In this document: piece after piece, positions 43,665-51,804 of the stretch
How positions within the stretch are numbered: the first letter of the stretch is position 1
How the letters are laid out: the number at the start of each line of letters is the position of its first letter
Assembly: GCA_016286205.1 (NCBI GenBank)
Contig: JAEESF010000001.1
Location: forward strand, 1 to 64,000
Length of the DNA stretch: 64,000 nt
From: Colicola sp016286205
Lineage (GTDB): Bacteria > Bacteroidota > Bacteroidia > Bacteroidales > Paludibacteraceae
Direction of reading: 5' to 3'
Made by a program: the position numbers and the translations under genes
Notes under the pieces: generated by a model
Told to the model about the DNA's origin: nothing
Database searches by the model: none
The model's input: only the letters and a program-made list of their open reading frames with translations

Positions 43665-43741
43665 ACTTAGTTGTTACTTAGTTCTTACTTAGTTGTTACT
43701 TAGTTCTTACTTAGTTGTTACTTAGTTGTTACTTAGTTCTT
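43665..43741. repeat. 11-base tandem repeat (ACTTAGTTGTT)
   Basis: Seven consecutive 11-base units that differ only at one G/C position. They fill the gap between rlmI and the exonuclease gene. Confidence 0.92.
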
Positions 43742-43748
43742 AACCCGA

Positions 43749-44972
43749 CTATTCCACATATAGCACCAATCCTTTCAGGTACTCTCCCTCTGGATGATAG
43801 ATATTGATGGGATGGTCTTGCGGTTGATGCAATTGGTGCAAAATACGCACATTGCGGCCCACTTGCGATGCTGCGCTAAACACAGCCAACCTGAATTGTT
43901 CTTTATCCACCGCTTGCGAACAACTGAATGTGAATAGTATTCCGCCTGGACGAATCATCTCTATCGCTTTCGCATTAATCCTTTGATAGCCGCGAAGCGC
44001 GTTTTTTACCGCATCTCTGTGCTTGGCGAATGCCGGAGGATCCAGTATAATCAAATCATACGTACGACCTTGCTCACGCATCGAACTGAGATATTCAAAC
44101 GCATCATCCGTCACTGCACGATGGTTCGTGTTTTTCGGAAAGTTACGTGCCACGTTGGCTTCTACTAGGTCAATCGCTTTCTGGCTCACATCCACCGAAT
44201 CCACACTTTTCGCGCCGCCTCGTAGCGCATATAGCGAAAAACCTCCAGTGTAGCAGAACATATTCAGCACATCTTTCCCCTTCGCATAGCGCTCAACCAA
44301 CGCACGATTTTCACGTTGGTCGATAAAGAAACCTGTCTTTTGTCCGCGCAACCAGTCTATACGAAATGCCAAACCGTTCTCCACGCTCCAAAACTCCTCA
44401 TCGCCCTTCTTTTCTCCGCTCGCACGGACTAGATATCCCACTTTCTCGCCTTCTATCTTCGCTTTGAATGGCAACGTATCTTCGCTTTTGTAATAGATAT
44501 TCTTCACCTCTGCCACTTCCGAGATAATCGCCGCAGCCACTAATGCCCTACATTGATGCATGCCAACCGAATGAGCTTGTATAACCGCCGTATCTGCATA
44601 CACATCTACTATCAGTCCCGGTAGAAAATCTCCTTCGCCGTGTACCAGTCGATAAGTATTATTGTCCGGACGTATCAAGCCCAACGCTTTCCTAACCGCG
44701 TAGGCCGAACGAATACGCTCGTTCCAAAAATCGGCCGGCAATTGTTCCACGCCGAAAGCCAGAATACGAACCGTGATACTCCCCACCTGCCAATGACCGA
44801 CTCCCAGTATCTCATCCGCCGCCGAACGTACTTGCACCAATTCGCCTTCTTGCGGAGAATCCCCCTTGTGCGAAGCATCCAGCACCACGCGCGAAATCGC
44901 ACCGCTGAACACCCACGGATGTTTCCGCAGCAACGATTCTTCCTTATGAGGTTTCAGATAGATGGTGGTCAT
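43749..44972 (-). CDS. rlmI: 23S rRNA (cytosine1962-C5)-methyltransferase
   Basis: 407 residues. An N-terminal PUA domain (about 1-80; LRKHPWVFSGAI) and a class I SAM methyltransferase domain (VLNMFCYTGGFSLYALRGGA is motif I). LDPPAFAK holds the substrate-binding loop and FTFSCSQAV (near 350) contains the catalytic Cys of m5C enzymes. WFxID-type segments such as KTGFFIDQRENR are typical of RlmI. It overlaps the upstream nucleosidase-like gene by four bases. Confidence 0.9.
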   Translation of the reverse strand: MTTIYLKPHKEESLLRKHPWVFSGAISRVVLDASHKGDSPQEGELVQVRSAADEILGVGHWQVGSITVRILAFGVEQLPADFWNERIRSAYAVRKALGLIRPDNNTYRLVHGEGDFLPGLIVDVYADTAVIQAHSVGMHQCRALVAAAIISEVAEVKNIYYKSEDTLPFKAKIEGEKVGYLVRASGEKKGDEEFWSVENGLAFRIDWLRGQKTGFFIDQRENRALVERYAKGKDVLNMFCYTGGFSLYALRGGAKSVDSVDVSQKAIDLVEANVARNFPKNTNHRAVTDDAFEYLSSMREQGRTYDLIILDPPAFAKHRDAVKNALRGYQRINAKAIEMIRPGGILFTFSCSQAVDKEQFRLAVFSAASQVGRNVRILHQLHQPQDHPINIYHPEGEYLKGLVLYVE

Positions 44973-45472
44973 TGTACGCCGTTGGTCAAATCGTGATAAG
45001 CATGCAAACTGAGATTATCGCTCACATACTTCAAACTATGCAGATTTTTGAATCCCAGTGCCGCAATAAACGCCAGTTCCATATCAAATACGCAATCTTT
45101 ATAGTCCGATTGCAGCACAAAATCTGTGTTGGTATAACATATAGCTTGCTTGATGTCGTGTTCCAAAGGCAGTTCTATACCTTGGTTCTCGTCTCTCAGC
45201 ATCAGTTTCGGCTCTGCGTAGGTCACATTCGGATGATTCAGTCTCACTTCCGTCACTTCCACCCACGTGCCGATATCGAAATTGGCGCTACCCGCATAAC
45301 CTATATTCACCAATTCCGCATCGCGAGGCAGACCTTGCAGCGCGCGTATAACATTGATCGCACCCACGCCCGTATAAATAATCTTCCCTTCCAGGTCCAC
45401 ACCCAATTCCTCACGCGCTTTCTCTATGAGCGACAGTTCACCTTCTTCTGCCAAAAGAATATATTTTTCCAT
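44969..45472 (-). CDS. Nucleoside phosphorylase/nucleosidase-family protein
   Basis: 167 residues, shorter than the 230 of MTA/SAH nucleosidase. YTGVGAINVIRAL, ELVNIGYAGS and a FDMELAFIAA...KYVSDNLS motif (the Met-Glu-x-xA and SD pattern with the catalytic Asp) fit the PNP/MTAN superfamily. It probably splits a purine nucleoside or a thio-adenosine; the exact substrate is not evident. Co-transcribed with rlmI from the promoter at 45496. Confidence 0.75.
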   Translation of the reverse strand: MEKYILLAEEGELSLIEKAREELGVDLEGKIIYTGVGAINVIRALQGLPRDAELVNIGYAGSANFDIGTWVEVTEVRLNHPNVTYAEPKLMLRDENQGIELPLEHDIKQAICYTNTDFVLQSDYKDCVFDMELAFIAALGFKNLHSLKYVSDNLSLHAYHDLTNGVQ

Positions 45473-45495
45473 GTTCTACCTTTCTTTTTCGGCTG

Positions 45496-45527
45496 CAAAA
45501 GTAATACTTTTTTCGCATATTTGCAAA
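45496..45527 (-). promoter_or_regulatory. Promoter of the nucleosidase-rlmI genes
   Basis: On the minus strand TTTG (45524-45527), spacing 20, TACTTTTG (45496-45503), 23 bases before the start. Confidence 0.8.
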
Positions 45528-45542
45528 ATAATTGCAAGAAAA

Positions 45543-45574
45543 TTTGCGTATATCAAAAAAAAGCAGTACTTTTG
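45543..45574 (+). promoter_or_regulatory. tRNA-Cys promoter
   Basis: TTTG at 45543-45546 followed by CGTATATC, spacing 20, TACTTTTG at 45567-45574. It stands back to back with the minus-strand promoter 15 bases away. Confidence 0.8.
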
Positions 45575-45727
45575 CACCCGCTTTTCGGAAAGAAGTTATC
45601 CGCATGGTTTCCTCGGGACGTAAACCAGCGGAGCGTTTGCGGACCGAAAAGCGAGAGCACGGCGAAAATTCTTATGAGCGATGAATTTCATGAATCGCGA
45701 ATCGTATTGAGCCGTAGCTCGCGCGTC
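45575..45727 (+). ncRNA. Structured 150-base leader before tRNA-Cys
   Basis: CGCTTTTCGG (45579-45588) and CCGAAAAGCG (45644-45653) are perfect ten-base arms closing a domain that holds further short stems. GCGAT...ATCGC with a palindromic GAATTTCATG core follows near 45680-45710. It lies between a strong promoter and the tRNA and has no plausible gene. It may be a processed leader or an independent small RNA; I recognise no known class. Confidence 0.5.
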
Positions 45728-45799
45728 GGCCGGTTGGATGAGCGACTTAGTCAGCGGTCTGCAAAACCGTTTAGAGCGGTTTGACTCCGCTACCGGCCT
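45728..45799 (+). tRNA. tRNA-Cys (GCA)
   Basis: 72 bases. Acceptor GGCCGGT/ACCGGCC, anticodon arm GCGGT-CTGCAAA-ACCGT with GCA, T-arm AGCGG-TTTGACT-CCGCT, discriminator T. The D-arm is weak (GAT/GTC, with one wobble) and CCA is not encoded. The T-loop starts TTT rather than TTC. Confidence 0.88.
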
Positions 45800-45804
45800 C
45801 ACAG

Positions 45805-45832
45805 AGCCGCCTCATGAAAGGGCGGCTTTTTT
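45805..45832 (+). terminator. tRNA-Cys terminator
   Basis: AGCCGCC (45805-45811), nine-base loop, GGCGGCT (45821-45827), then six T. It ends nine bases before the sufB start, so sufB may depend on read-through. Confidence 0.85.
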
Positions 45833-45841
45833 GTTAGACAA

Positions 45842-47281
45842 ATGGAAGATATTATCCAAGATATTACCTCTCAGGAGTACAAGTACGGTTTCACTACAGA
45901 CGTAGAAACCGACATTGTGCCGGCCGGACTCAACGAAGATATCATTCGCCTTATCTCTGCTAAAAAGCAAGAACCCGAATGGTTGCTCGAGTTCCGACTC
46001 AAAGCCTATCGCAAATGGCTCACAATGCCTGTACCTACTTGGGCCCACTTGGATATTCCTGACATCGATTTCCAATCTATCTCCTATTACGCAGCGCCAA
46101 AAGCGAAAGTCAACACTCCTCAGTCGGCCGAAGAAATCGACCCGGAGATTATGAAAACTTTCGACAAACTCGGCATACCTTTGCAAGAACGCGCGGCTTT
46201 AGCGGGAAATATGGCGGTCGACGCGGTCATGGATTCGGTTTCTGTCAAGACCACTTTCCGCGAAACATTGGCTGAGAAAGGTATTATCTTCTGTTCTATC
46301 AGCGAAGCGGTACGCGAACATCCGGATTTGGTCAAACAGCATCTCGGCTCTGTAGTGCCGTATTCCGACAATTTCTACGCAGCACTCAATTCGGCCGTTT
46401 TCACCGATGGCTCATTCGTCTATATTCCCAAAGGCGTGCGCTGTCCGATGGAATTGAGTACTTATTTCCGTATCAATGCAGGCAAAACCGGCCAGTTTGA
46501 ACGCACGTTGCTGATTGCCGACGAAGGAGCTTATCTCTCCTATCTGGAAGGTTGTACAGCCCCAATGCGTGACGAAAACCAATTGCACGCTGCCATTGTG
46601 GAAATCGTGGTGCACAAAGATGCCGAGGTCAAATACTCAACCGTACAAAACTGGTATCCGGGTGACAAAGATGGCAAAGGTGGAATCTACAATTTCGTAA
46701 CCAAACGTGGCATCACTCACGAGAATGCTCGTCTCAGTTGGACGCAAGTTGAAACAGGTTCTGCCATCACTTGGAAATATCCTTCTTGCATCCTCCGCGG
46801 CGATAATTCTTCCGCCGAATTCTATTCTGTTGCCGTGACCAACAATCATCAGCAAGCAGACACGGGCACTAAGATGATTCATATTGGCCGGAACACACGC
46901 TCGCGCATTATTTCCAAAGGTATCTCTGCAGGCCAAAGTCAAAACGCCTATCGCGGTTTGGTTAAGATTGGCCATAATGCAACTAACGCACGCAATTACA
47001 GCCAGTGCGACTCCCTCTTGTTGGGCGATCGTTGCGGTGCGCACACTTTCCCGGATATGCAAATTGCCAATCCCACGGCCATTGTCGAGCACGAAGCTAC
47101 GACTAGCAAAATATCCGACGAGCAACTCTTCTATTGTCGTCAGCGTGGTATTGGTGTGGAAGATGCCGTTGGATTGATTGTCAACGGTTACGCAAAAGAA
47201 GTGATGGACAAACTTCCGATGGAATTTGCCGTAGAAGCACAAAAACTATTGCAAGTTTCTTTGGAGGGTTCTATCGGCTAG
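45842..47281 (+). CDS. sufB: Fe-S cluster assembly scaffold SufB, without SufC/D neighbours
   Basis: 479 residues, full length. SufB forms the SufBC2D scaffold that builds Fe-S clusters. Conserved features: YKYGFTTDVETD at the start, SVSVKTTFRETLAEKGIIFC, FVYIPKGVRCPMELSTYFRI, GQFERTLLIADEGAYLSYLEG, NWYPGDKDGKGGIYNFVTKRG, SQCDSLLLGDRCGAHTFPD and the normal end MEFAVEAQKLLQVSLEG. sufC and sufD would usually follow; here a convergent glycosyltransferase gene overlaps the last 36 bases. The promoter is presumably that of tRNA-Cys. Confidence 0.95.
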   Translation: MEDIIQDITSQEYKYGFTTDVETDIVPAGLNEDIIRLISAKKQEPEWLLEFRLKAYRKWLTMPVPTWAHLDIPDIDFQSISYYAAPKAKVNTPQSAEEIDPEIMKTFDKLGIPLQERAALAGNMAVDAVMDSVSVKTTFRETLAEKGIIFCSISEAVREHPDLVKQHLGSVVPYSDNFYAALNSAVFTDGSFVYIPKGVRCPMELSTYFRINAGKTGQFERTLLIADEGAYLSYLEGCTAPMRDENQLHAAIVEIVVHKDAEVKYSTVQNWYPGDKDGKGGIYNFVTKRGITHENARLSWTQVETGSAITWKYPSCILRGDNSSAEFYSVAVTNNHQQADTGTKMIHIGRNTRSRIISKGISAGQSQNAYRGLVKIGHNATNARNYSQCDSLLLGDRCGAHTFPDMQIANPTAIVEHEATTSKISDEQLFYCRQRGIGVEDAVGLIVNGYAKEVMDKLPMEFAVEAQKLLQVSLEGSIG

Positions 47282-48208
47282 GTATTCTTGTTCCGGCTGA
47301 CCGGGTGTAGGTATCAATTCCGTTTTTCCTAACGCGCCTAGCGCATACAGATCCATAATGGACGAATAGCCCGACCGAACTATCACACGTTCGGCCTGAC
47401 GGATGATTTGCGCCAAACGCTCATCGCTCATATGAGGTATCAGCGTTATATTTCTTCGTTTGACTAGGGTTGCCGGACGGCTAATCAACCCTTGTACTAT
47501 CACTATCTGTTTTTTCTGCCCGCTATATCGGTCCACAATCTCTTTTTCTAGCAGACTGCGTTGTGGTTCCAATCCGCTCAACACAGCCACTATTGGAAAC
47601 ATTGCCTCTCCCTTTGAGCTCTCCTCCGTTTTTGTAAAGCGACTCAAAGGACCAATATATTCTATTTCTCCGTATCGCTTGCATTCGGTCGGATGTCCCA
47701 ACCATCCGCTCAGACTCTGCACCTCATCCGCCAAATCAGGAACCCAAACCTTATTATATTTCGCGCATACACGTGCGTGCATTCGCGCCGCCACCGGTTC
47801 CAACCATCTCAGTCGCTTGGGCAAACGGATTTGCAACTGATGGGTCATGTAGATACATTCTGTTTGACGAGAATACAGGCCAAAACGATTGTCCGAAACT
47901 ACACGGTCTATCTGCGTTGCGCGAAGCAAAACACGCAGACGCCAGTGGTCGCGTATGCTGAAACCAACTAGTTTCGGCAATGCTTTCATCATCGCCCAAA
48001 CCTGATTCTTTCCTTTGCTGTAATGCAAATCCAGTGGCGCAAGTTCTACGTATGCCAGTTTCGGAAAATGTTTGCGCAGCAACAACAGACTTTCTCCGTC
48101 TCCACCCAGCACCACTTCATTCCCCTCGCTCAACCATTGCCGAATGAGCGGAATACAACGACTGGCATGCCCAAGTCCCCAATTAAGCGGTGCAATAAGA
48201 ATTTTCAT
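47246..48208 (-). CDS. Glycosyltransferase (GT28/MurG-like fold), shortened C-terminus
   Basis: 320 residues. MKILIAPLNWGLGHASRCIPLI is the N-terminal Gly-rich loop of MurG-like GT-B transferases. ERVIVRSGYSSIMDLYALG and LIPTPGQPEQEYLA (about 280-310) are the nucleotide-sugar-binding end. After EQEYLA relatives usually continue for some 25-35 residues; here only DRTLQRNLQ follows, coded antisense to the end of sufB. So the gene has probably lost its natural 3' end at the sufB boundary. Substrate unknown. It overlaps the radical SAM gene start by four bases. Confidence 0.7.
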   Translation of the reverse strand: MKILIAPLNWGLGHASRCIPLIRQWLSEGNEVVLGGDGESLLLLRKHFPKLAYVELAPLDLHYSKGKNQVWAMMKALPKLVGFSIRDHWRLRVLLRATQIDRVVSDNRFGLYSRQTECIYMTHQLQIRLPKRLRWLEPVAARMHARVCAKYNKVWVPDLADEVQSLSGWLGHPTECKRYGEIEYIGPLSRFTKTEESSKGEAMFPIVAVLSGLEPQRSLLEKEIVDRYSGQKKQIVIVQGLISRPATLVKRRNITLIPHMSDERLAQIIRQAERVIVRSGYSSIMDLYALGALGKTELIPTPGQPEQEYLADRTLQRNLQ

Positions 48209-48963
48209 GCGGAAATACTTACATCAAATCCTTCTGCCAAAAGCGGAGCAGCTATCTTCTCCATTTCTGCACGAGAAATTTTCTCCAGATGCTCTTCCGG
48301 TGTTTTGCGATCGATCACATATATCATCACTTGTTTCGGACGCAAATGGCGAACGGCCTGATACCAAGCCGCCAGTTCTTCAGGAGTGGTATTATCTATC
48401 GTTTGCCCGTTGTGCTCGCCACGCAGAAAACATGTTTGCAAAACAAAATCGCCGTTGAACTGCTCCAACCAGCCCACAATCGTATTGACTGTCAATTGCG
48501 CATTCACTGGTTGATCAATACGCCGCATCATTTCATCCAAAGCCGAATCAAGTTTCAAAATACGGTTGTCGCACAGCCATAGTGCTTTCACCACATCTGC
48601 TCTGCCCAATTGCGTCGAATTGCTCAGCACACTCACCTTCGCCGAGGGACAATATTGGTTGCGCAAAGCGCAAGTATCTTCTATAATGCCCAGAAAATCC
48701 GGATGAAGTGTCGGTTCGCCGTTTCCGCTGAAAGTGATGGTCGAAAGTGGCGTATTCATTTTCTGTAGTTTAGCTTCTAACGCTTGCCGCACTTCCTCGC
48801 GCGTCGGCAATTGAGGATGAGCAATCGGCTGATTCCACCCACACTCGCAATACACGCAATCGAAAGTGCAGAGTTTATGCTCCAGTGGCATCAATTCGAT
48901 GCCAAGACTCGTGCCCAAACGCCTACTGTGAATAGGTCCATATGCTATTTCGCGAAACAACAT
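48205..48963 (-). CDS. Radical SAM protein of the COG0731 type
   Basis: 252 residues. The Fe-S cluster motif is CTFDCVYC (near residues 32-39, CxxxCxxC). GPIHSRRLGTSLGIELMP at the start and TFSGNGEPTLHP and VSVLSNSTQL match a conserved family of radical SAM enzymes that bind SAM and start radical chemistry. The substrate is unknown. It is tightly packed between dnaG and the glycosyltransferase. Confidence 0.8.
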   Translation of the reverse strand: MLFREIAYGPIHSRRLGTSLGIELMPLEHKLCTFDCVYCECGWNQPIAHPQLPTREEVRQALEAKLQKMNTPLSTITFSGNGEPTLHPDFLGIIEDTCALRNQYCPSAKVSVLSNSTQLGRADVVKALWLCDNRILKLDSALDEMMRRIDQPVNAQLTVNTIVGWLEQFNGDFVLQTCFLRGEHNGQTIDNTTPEELAAWYQAVRHLRPKQVMIYVIDRKTPEEHLEKISRAEMEKIAAPLLAEGFDVSISA

Positions 48964-48964
48964 T

Positions 48965-50956
48965 CTAAACGGTAATTATTCGGTTGCCCAGTTTCTGACA
49001 CAACTCACGCTTGGCATCCATCATTTGTGGCAATAGATCGAGCAGCATTTTCTGGCGCTCCCAATCATCGCTTTGCTGCGCTTCTTTCAGCGAAGTATTC
49101 AGTTCTTCTATCTGTTGATTTAGCCTGGTCAGTTTGATTTCGTACAATAGTTGTTCCACTAGTTCTCCCAATCGCTCTTCGTCATGGCTGCTCAGTTCAT
49201 AACGCTCCGAGACCATCTCAATGGCTAGAGCGCTTATCTCCGGATCCGAATGGAATTTGAAGAACCGCTCGGCGCTAAAATTCTCATCTTTGCAATGCCG
49301 CTTAAATTCATCTATCACACGCTGATAAACCGGTTTCGGAGGTTGAATTCCATCCGCTTCCAACGTATAGATAACCACTTCGCCTATCGTCGTGGTCACA
49401 TCGCCCACATTGATCTTGCTTTCGCCAAAACGAACAACCAGTTGCAGCAGATTATAATAATTCTCCTCTAGTTTTCCACCCATTTTCGGAGTCAACATCA
49501 CAGGATTTTCCGGAACTATTTCTTCTGGCGTCTCTTTCTCTATTTCATTCACAACAGACTGATCCTCAGTGCCTTGTCTCTCTGCCAGTCGTTGCGCGTT
49601 CTGACGTTCCTTGTCGCGCTCTTCCTTCATCTTATGGCGCATTGCTATCACTTCGCGAGTGATCACTTGCTCACTCATCCGGAATCGCTCCGAACAATCG
49701 CGAATATACACTTGTCGGCGAATCATATCGGGTATGAGCGCGATGGAAGAAACCACATCCTTGATTAGCGCTGCACGTTTCTGCGGATTCGATCCCGCCT
49801 CTTTACTCAGTAGAGCCGATTTGAACTGAATGAAATCCGTTTGATGCTCGCGTATATAATCGATAAACTCCGCCGCATCATGACTCTGAGCAAAGCTATC
49901 GGGATCTTCGCCATCCGGAAGAAGTAGTACGTTCACATTGAAATCTTCCTCCAGAAACATGTCTATTCCTCGCAGTGCCGCATGAATTCCCGCCGCATCG
50001 CCATCATATAGAACGGTGATATTGCTTGTAAATCGCTTGATGAGCCTAATCTGCGGCAGTGTCAATGCGGTTCCACCACTGGCCACTACATTCTCAATGC
50101 CCGATTGATGCATCGAGATCACATCCATCTGCCCTTCCACCAGATAGCACATATCTTCGCGCTTGATGGCTGTTTTGGCCTGATAGATACCGTATAGTTG
50201 GTTGGTTTTGCTGTAGATGAGCGAGTCGGGCGAATTGACATATTTGCCTACGTTGTCTTTCTTCTTCAGTATGCGTCCGGCAAACGCGACGGTCTTACCA
50301 CTAACGGTCAAAATCGGGAAGATTACTCGGTCGCGGAAACGGTCGAAAAGCCTATTATCCTGTTCGCTCTTTCCGCAAACACCGCAACCGATTTTAGTAT
50401 CCACATTATTGGTAATATATTCTTCCTTGAATCCCTTCGCCATCAACGCTTTCGCCAACTGATTACCTTTCTCCGGCGAATAGCCGAGTTGGAATTTGCG
50501 AATGATATCGTCACGCAGTCCGCGTTCACGGAAATAACTCAAACCGATGGCTTTGCCTTCTTCCGTCTCCCACAATTGTTTCTGGAACCAGTCATTGCAA
50601 AAATCATTCACAACGAACATCGATTCCCGATCATCCTGACGTTGTTGTTCCTCTGCCGTCAACTGACGATCTTCTACCTCGATATGATATTTCTTTCCCA
50701 GTTGTTTGATAGCCTCCGCAAACGAGCACTGCTCTATCTCCATCACAAAATTGACGGCATGCCCATGCGCACCGCAACCGAAACATTTGTAGATTCCTTT
50801 CGATGGACTAACCGTAAAAGAACCTGTCTTTTCGTTGTGGAACGGACAGAGGCCAATCAGATTCGCGCCACGCTTTTTCAGCGTGACGTAATCGCTTACC
50901 ACCTCTTCTATCTTAGCGGTGGAATATATTCGTTCTATGGTTTCGCGAGGTATCAT
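48965..50956 (-). CDS. dnaG: DNA primase
   Basis: 663 residues from MIPRETIERIYSTAKIEEVV; the upstream in-frame extension is not conserved in primases. The zinc-binding domain is CPFHNEKTGSFTVSPSKG...CFGCGAHG (residues about 40-70). The Toprim catalytic core includes LVEGQMDVISMHQSG, ASGGTALTLPQ and YDGDAAGIHAALRG. The C-terminal 200 residues should bind the replicative helicase. It starts Okazaki fragments with RNA primers. The start overlaps the stop of the outer-membrane protein gene (ATGA). Confidence 0.96.
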   Translation of the reverse strand: MIPRETIERIYSTAKIEEVVSDYVTLKKRGANLIGLCPFHNEKTGSFTVSPSKGIYKCFGCGAHGHAVNFVMEIEQCSFAEAIKQLGKKYHIEVEDRQLTAEEQQRQDDRESMFVVNDFCNDWFQKQLWETEEGKAIGLSYFRERGLRDDIIRKFQLGYSPEKGNQLAKALMAKGFKEEYITNNVDTKIGCGVCGKSEQDNRLFDRFRDRVIFPILTVSGKTVAFAGRILKKKDNVGKYVNSPDSLIYSKTNQLYGIYQAKTAIKREDMCYLVEGQMDVISMHQSGIENVVASGGTALTLPQIRLIKRFTSNITVLYDGDAAGIHAALRGIDMFLEEDFNVNVLLLPDGEDPDSFAQSHDAAEFIDYIREHQTDFIQFKSALLSKEAGSNPQKRAALIKDVVSSIALIPDMIRRQVYIRDCSERFRMSEQVITREVIAMRHKMKEERDKERQNAQRLAERQGTEDQSVVNEIEKETPEEIVPENPVMLTPKMGGKLEENYYNLLQLVVRFGESKINVGDVTTTIGEVVIYTLEADGIQPPKPVYQRVIDEFKRHCKDENFSAERFFKFHSDPEISALAIEMVSERYELSSHDEERLGELVEQLLYEIKLTRLNQQIEELNTSLKEAQQSDDWERQKMLLDLLPQMMDAKRELCQKLGNRIITV

Positions 50957-51669
50957 TTGTACCAAATATACATACCAATTTTGACTGACCATTGGTCGAA
51001 ACGACCGCGGGTATTACGATCTATCCCATCAAATTGCTCTGCTTTGTACGGATTCATCAAGCCAAAATCATACCCACCACGCAGGAAATAACGCTGATAT
51101 TGGAATCCCGCACCTACTCCCCAAGTGACATTCAGTCGCTTGATGGCTTCGCTCGCATCGTCTGTCGCGTAACGTTTGATGGGATCGTCCTTAACCACTT
51201 CGCCATCCATCACTGCTTGACGTTCCACATTTTTGTTCAGAGCCAATCCACATTGAATGTTCGGACCCGTATAAATCATCAGATAGGTCTCTTTCGCCAC
51301 TTCAAATTTGTACTGCCAGTCCACAAACAATTCCATCTCGTGATAGAATGTTTTGGAGCGATGACGCGGATAGTCGAATAGTCCGGTTTTCGTCCAATCG
51401 GTCTTGTTGGCTGCAAAGGTGTAATTGATTCCCATCGAGCAACCAAAACCTGCCACGAAACTGCCATCATAAACAACACCCACTTTGAAGCCGTGCAGCA
51501 TCGTTGTATTGACCAACGAATCCTTCGGATAGGATGTCAGATTACTATTGAGTCGCAGCGTTGGCTGAGCGTATCCGATGTGAAAACCGAAACCCTGTTT
51601 CGGCAGATCTACTGCCATCACACTCGTTGCGACGATCGCAAGAAGCAAGGTAAAAATTCCTTTTTTCAT
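50953..51669 (-). CDS. Outer-membrane beta-barrel protein
   Basis: 238 residues from MKKGIFTLLLAIVATSVMA (signal peptide). The rest is alternating beta strands with Gly and aromatic girdle residues (GFGFHIGYAQPTLRLNSN, VGVVYDGSFVAGFGCSMGI, MYIWYK at the C-terminus), fitting an eight- to ten-strand barrel like the porin-family/OMP_b-brl group. It precedes dnaG with an ATGA overlap, which is unusual for a barrel gene. Probably the last envelope gene of the series that starts at 55598. Confidence 0.7.
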   Translation of the reverse strand: MKKGIFTLLLAIVATSVMAVDLPKQGFGFHIGYAQPTLRLNSNLTSYPKDSLVNTTMLHGFKVGVVYDGSFVAGFGCSMGINYTFAANKTDWTKTGLFDYPRHRSKTFYHEMELFVDWQYKFEVAKETYLMIYTGPNIQCGLALNKNVERQAVMDGEVVKDDPIKRYATDDASEAIKRLNVTWGVGAGFQYQRYFLRGGYDFGLMNPYKAEQFDGIDRNTRGRFDQWSVKIGMYIWYK

Positions 51670-51678
51670 ATTTGTTAT

Positions 51679-51790
51679 GTTTGTCAAAATCTTAATAATC
51701 GTATACTTTTTTGTCAGGTGAATGTCTCGTGATCGTCTCGGTAATGTCTCGATATTTCTCGTGTTTCGGAAAAATAGGACAAAATCTTAA
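51679..51790. other. Gap with CTCG word repeats and two CAAAATCTTAAT copies
   Basis: CAAAATCTTAAT occurs at 51685-51696 and 51780-51791, each followed by GTATA or GTACA and a T run. In between are TGTCTCG/CGTCTCGG words like those at 5.5, 15.7 and 34.4 kb. No Bacteroidota promoter of the usual form is seen. Confidence 0.45.
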
Positions 51791-51804
51791 TCAGAGTACA
51801 TTTT

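Noticed and set aside
43665..43741. CRISPR or iteron array of 11-base units
   Set aside because: Units are contiguous without spacers, and there is no replication initiator gene. Simple tandem repeat.
47590..47650. Filler word inside the glycosyltransferase (KTEESSKGEAM)
   Set aside because: GGAGGAGAGCTCAAAGGGAG resembles the filler vocabulary but has no second copy in the window, so it is not claimed.
49250..50462. Plus-strand frames opposite dnaG
   Set aside because: dnaG is clear on the minus strand; the opposite frames have no support.
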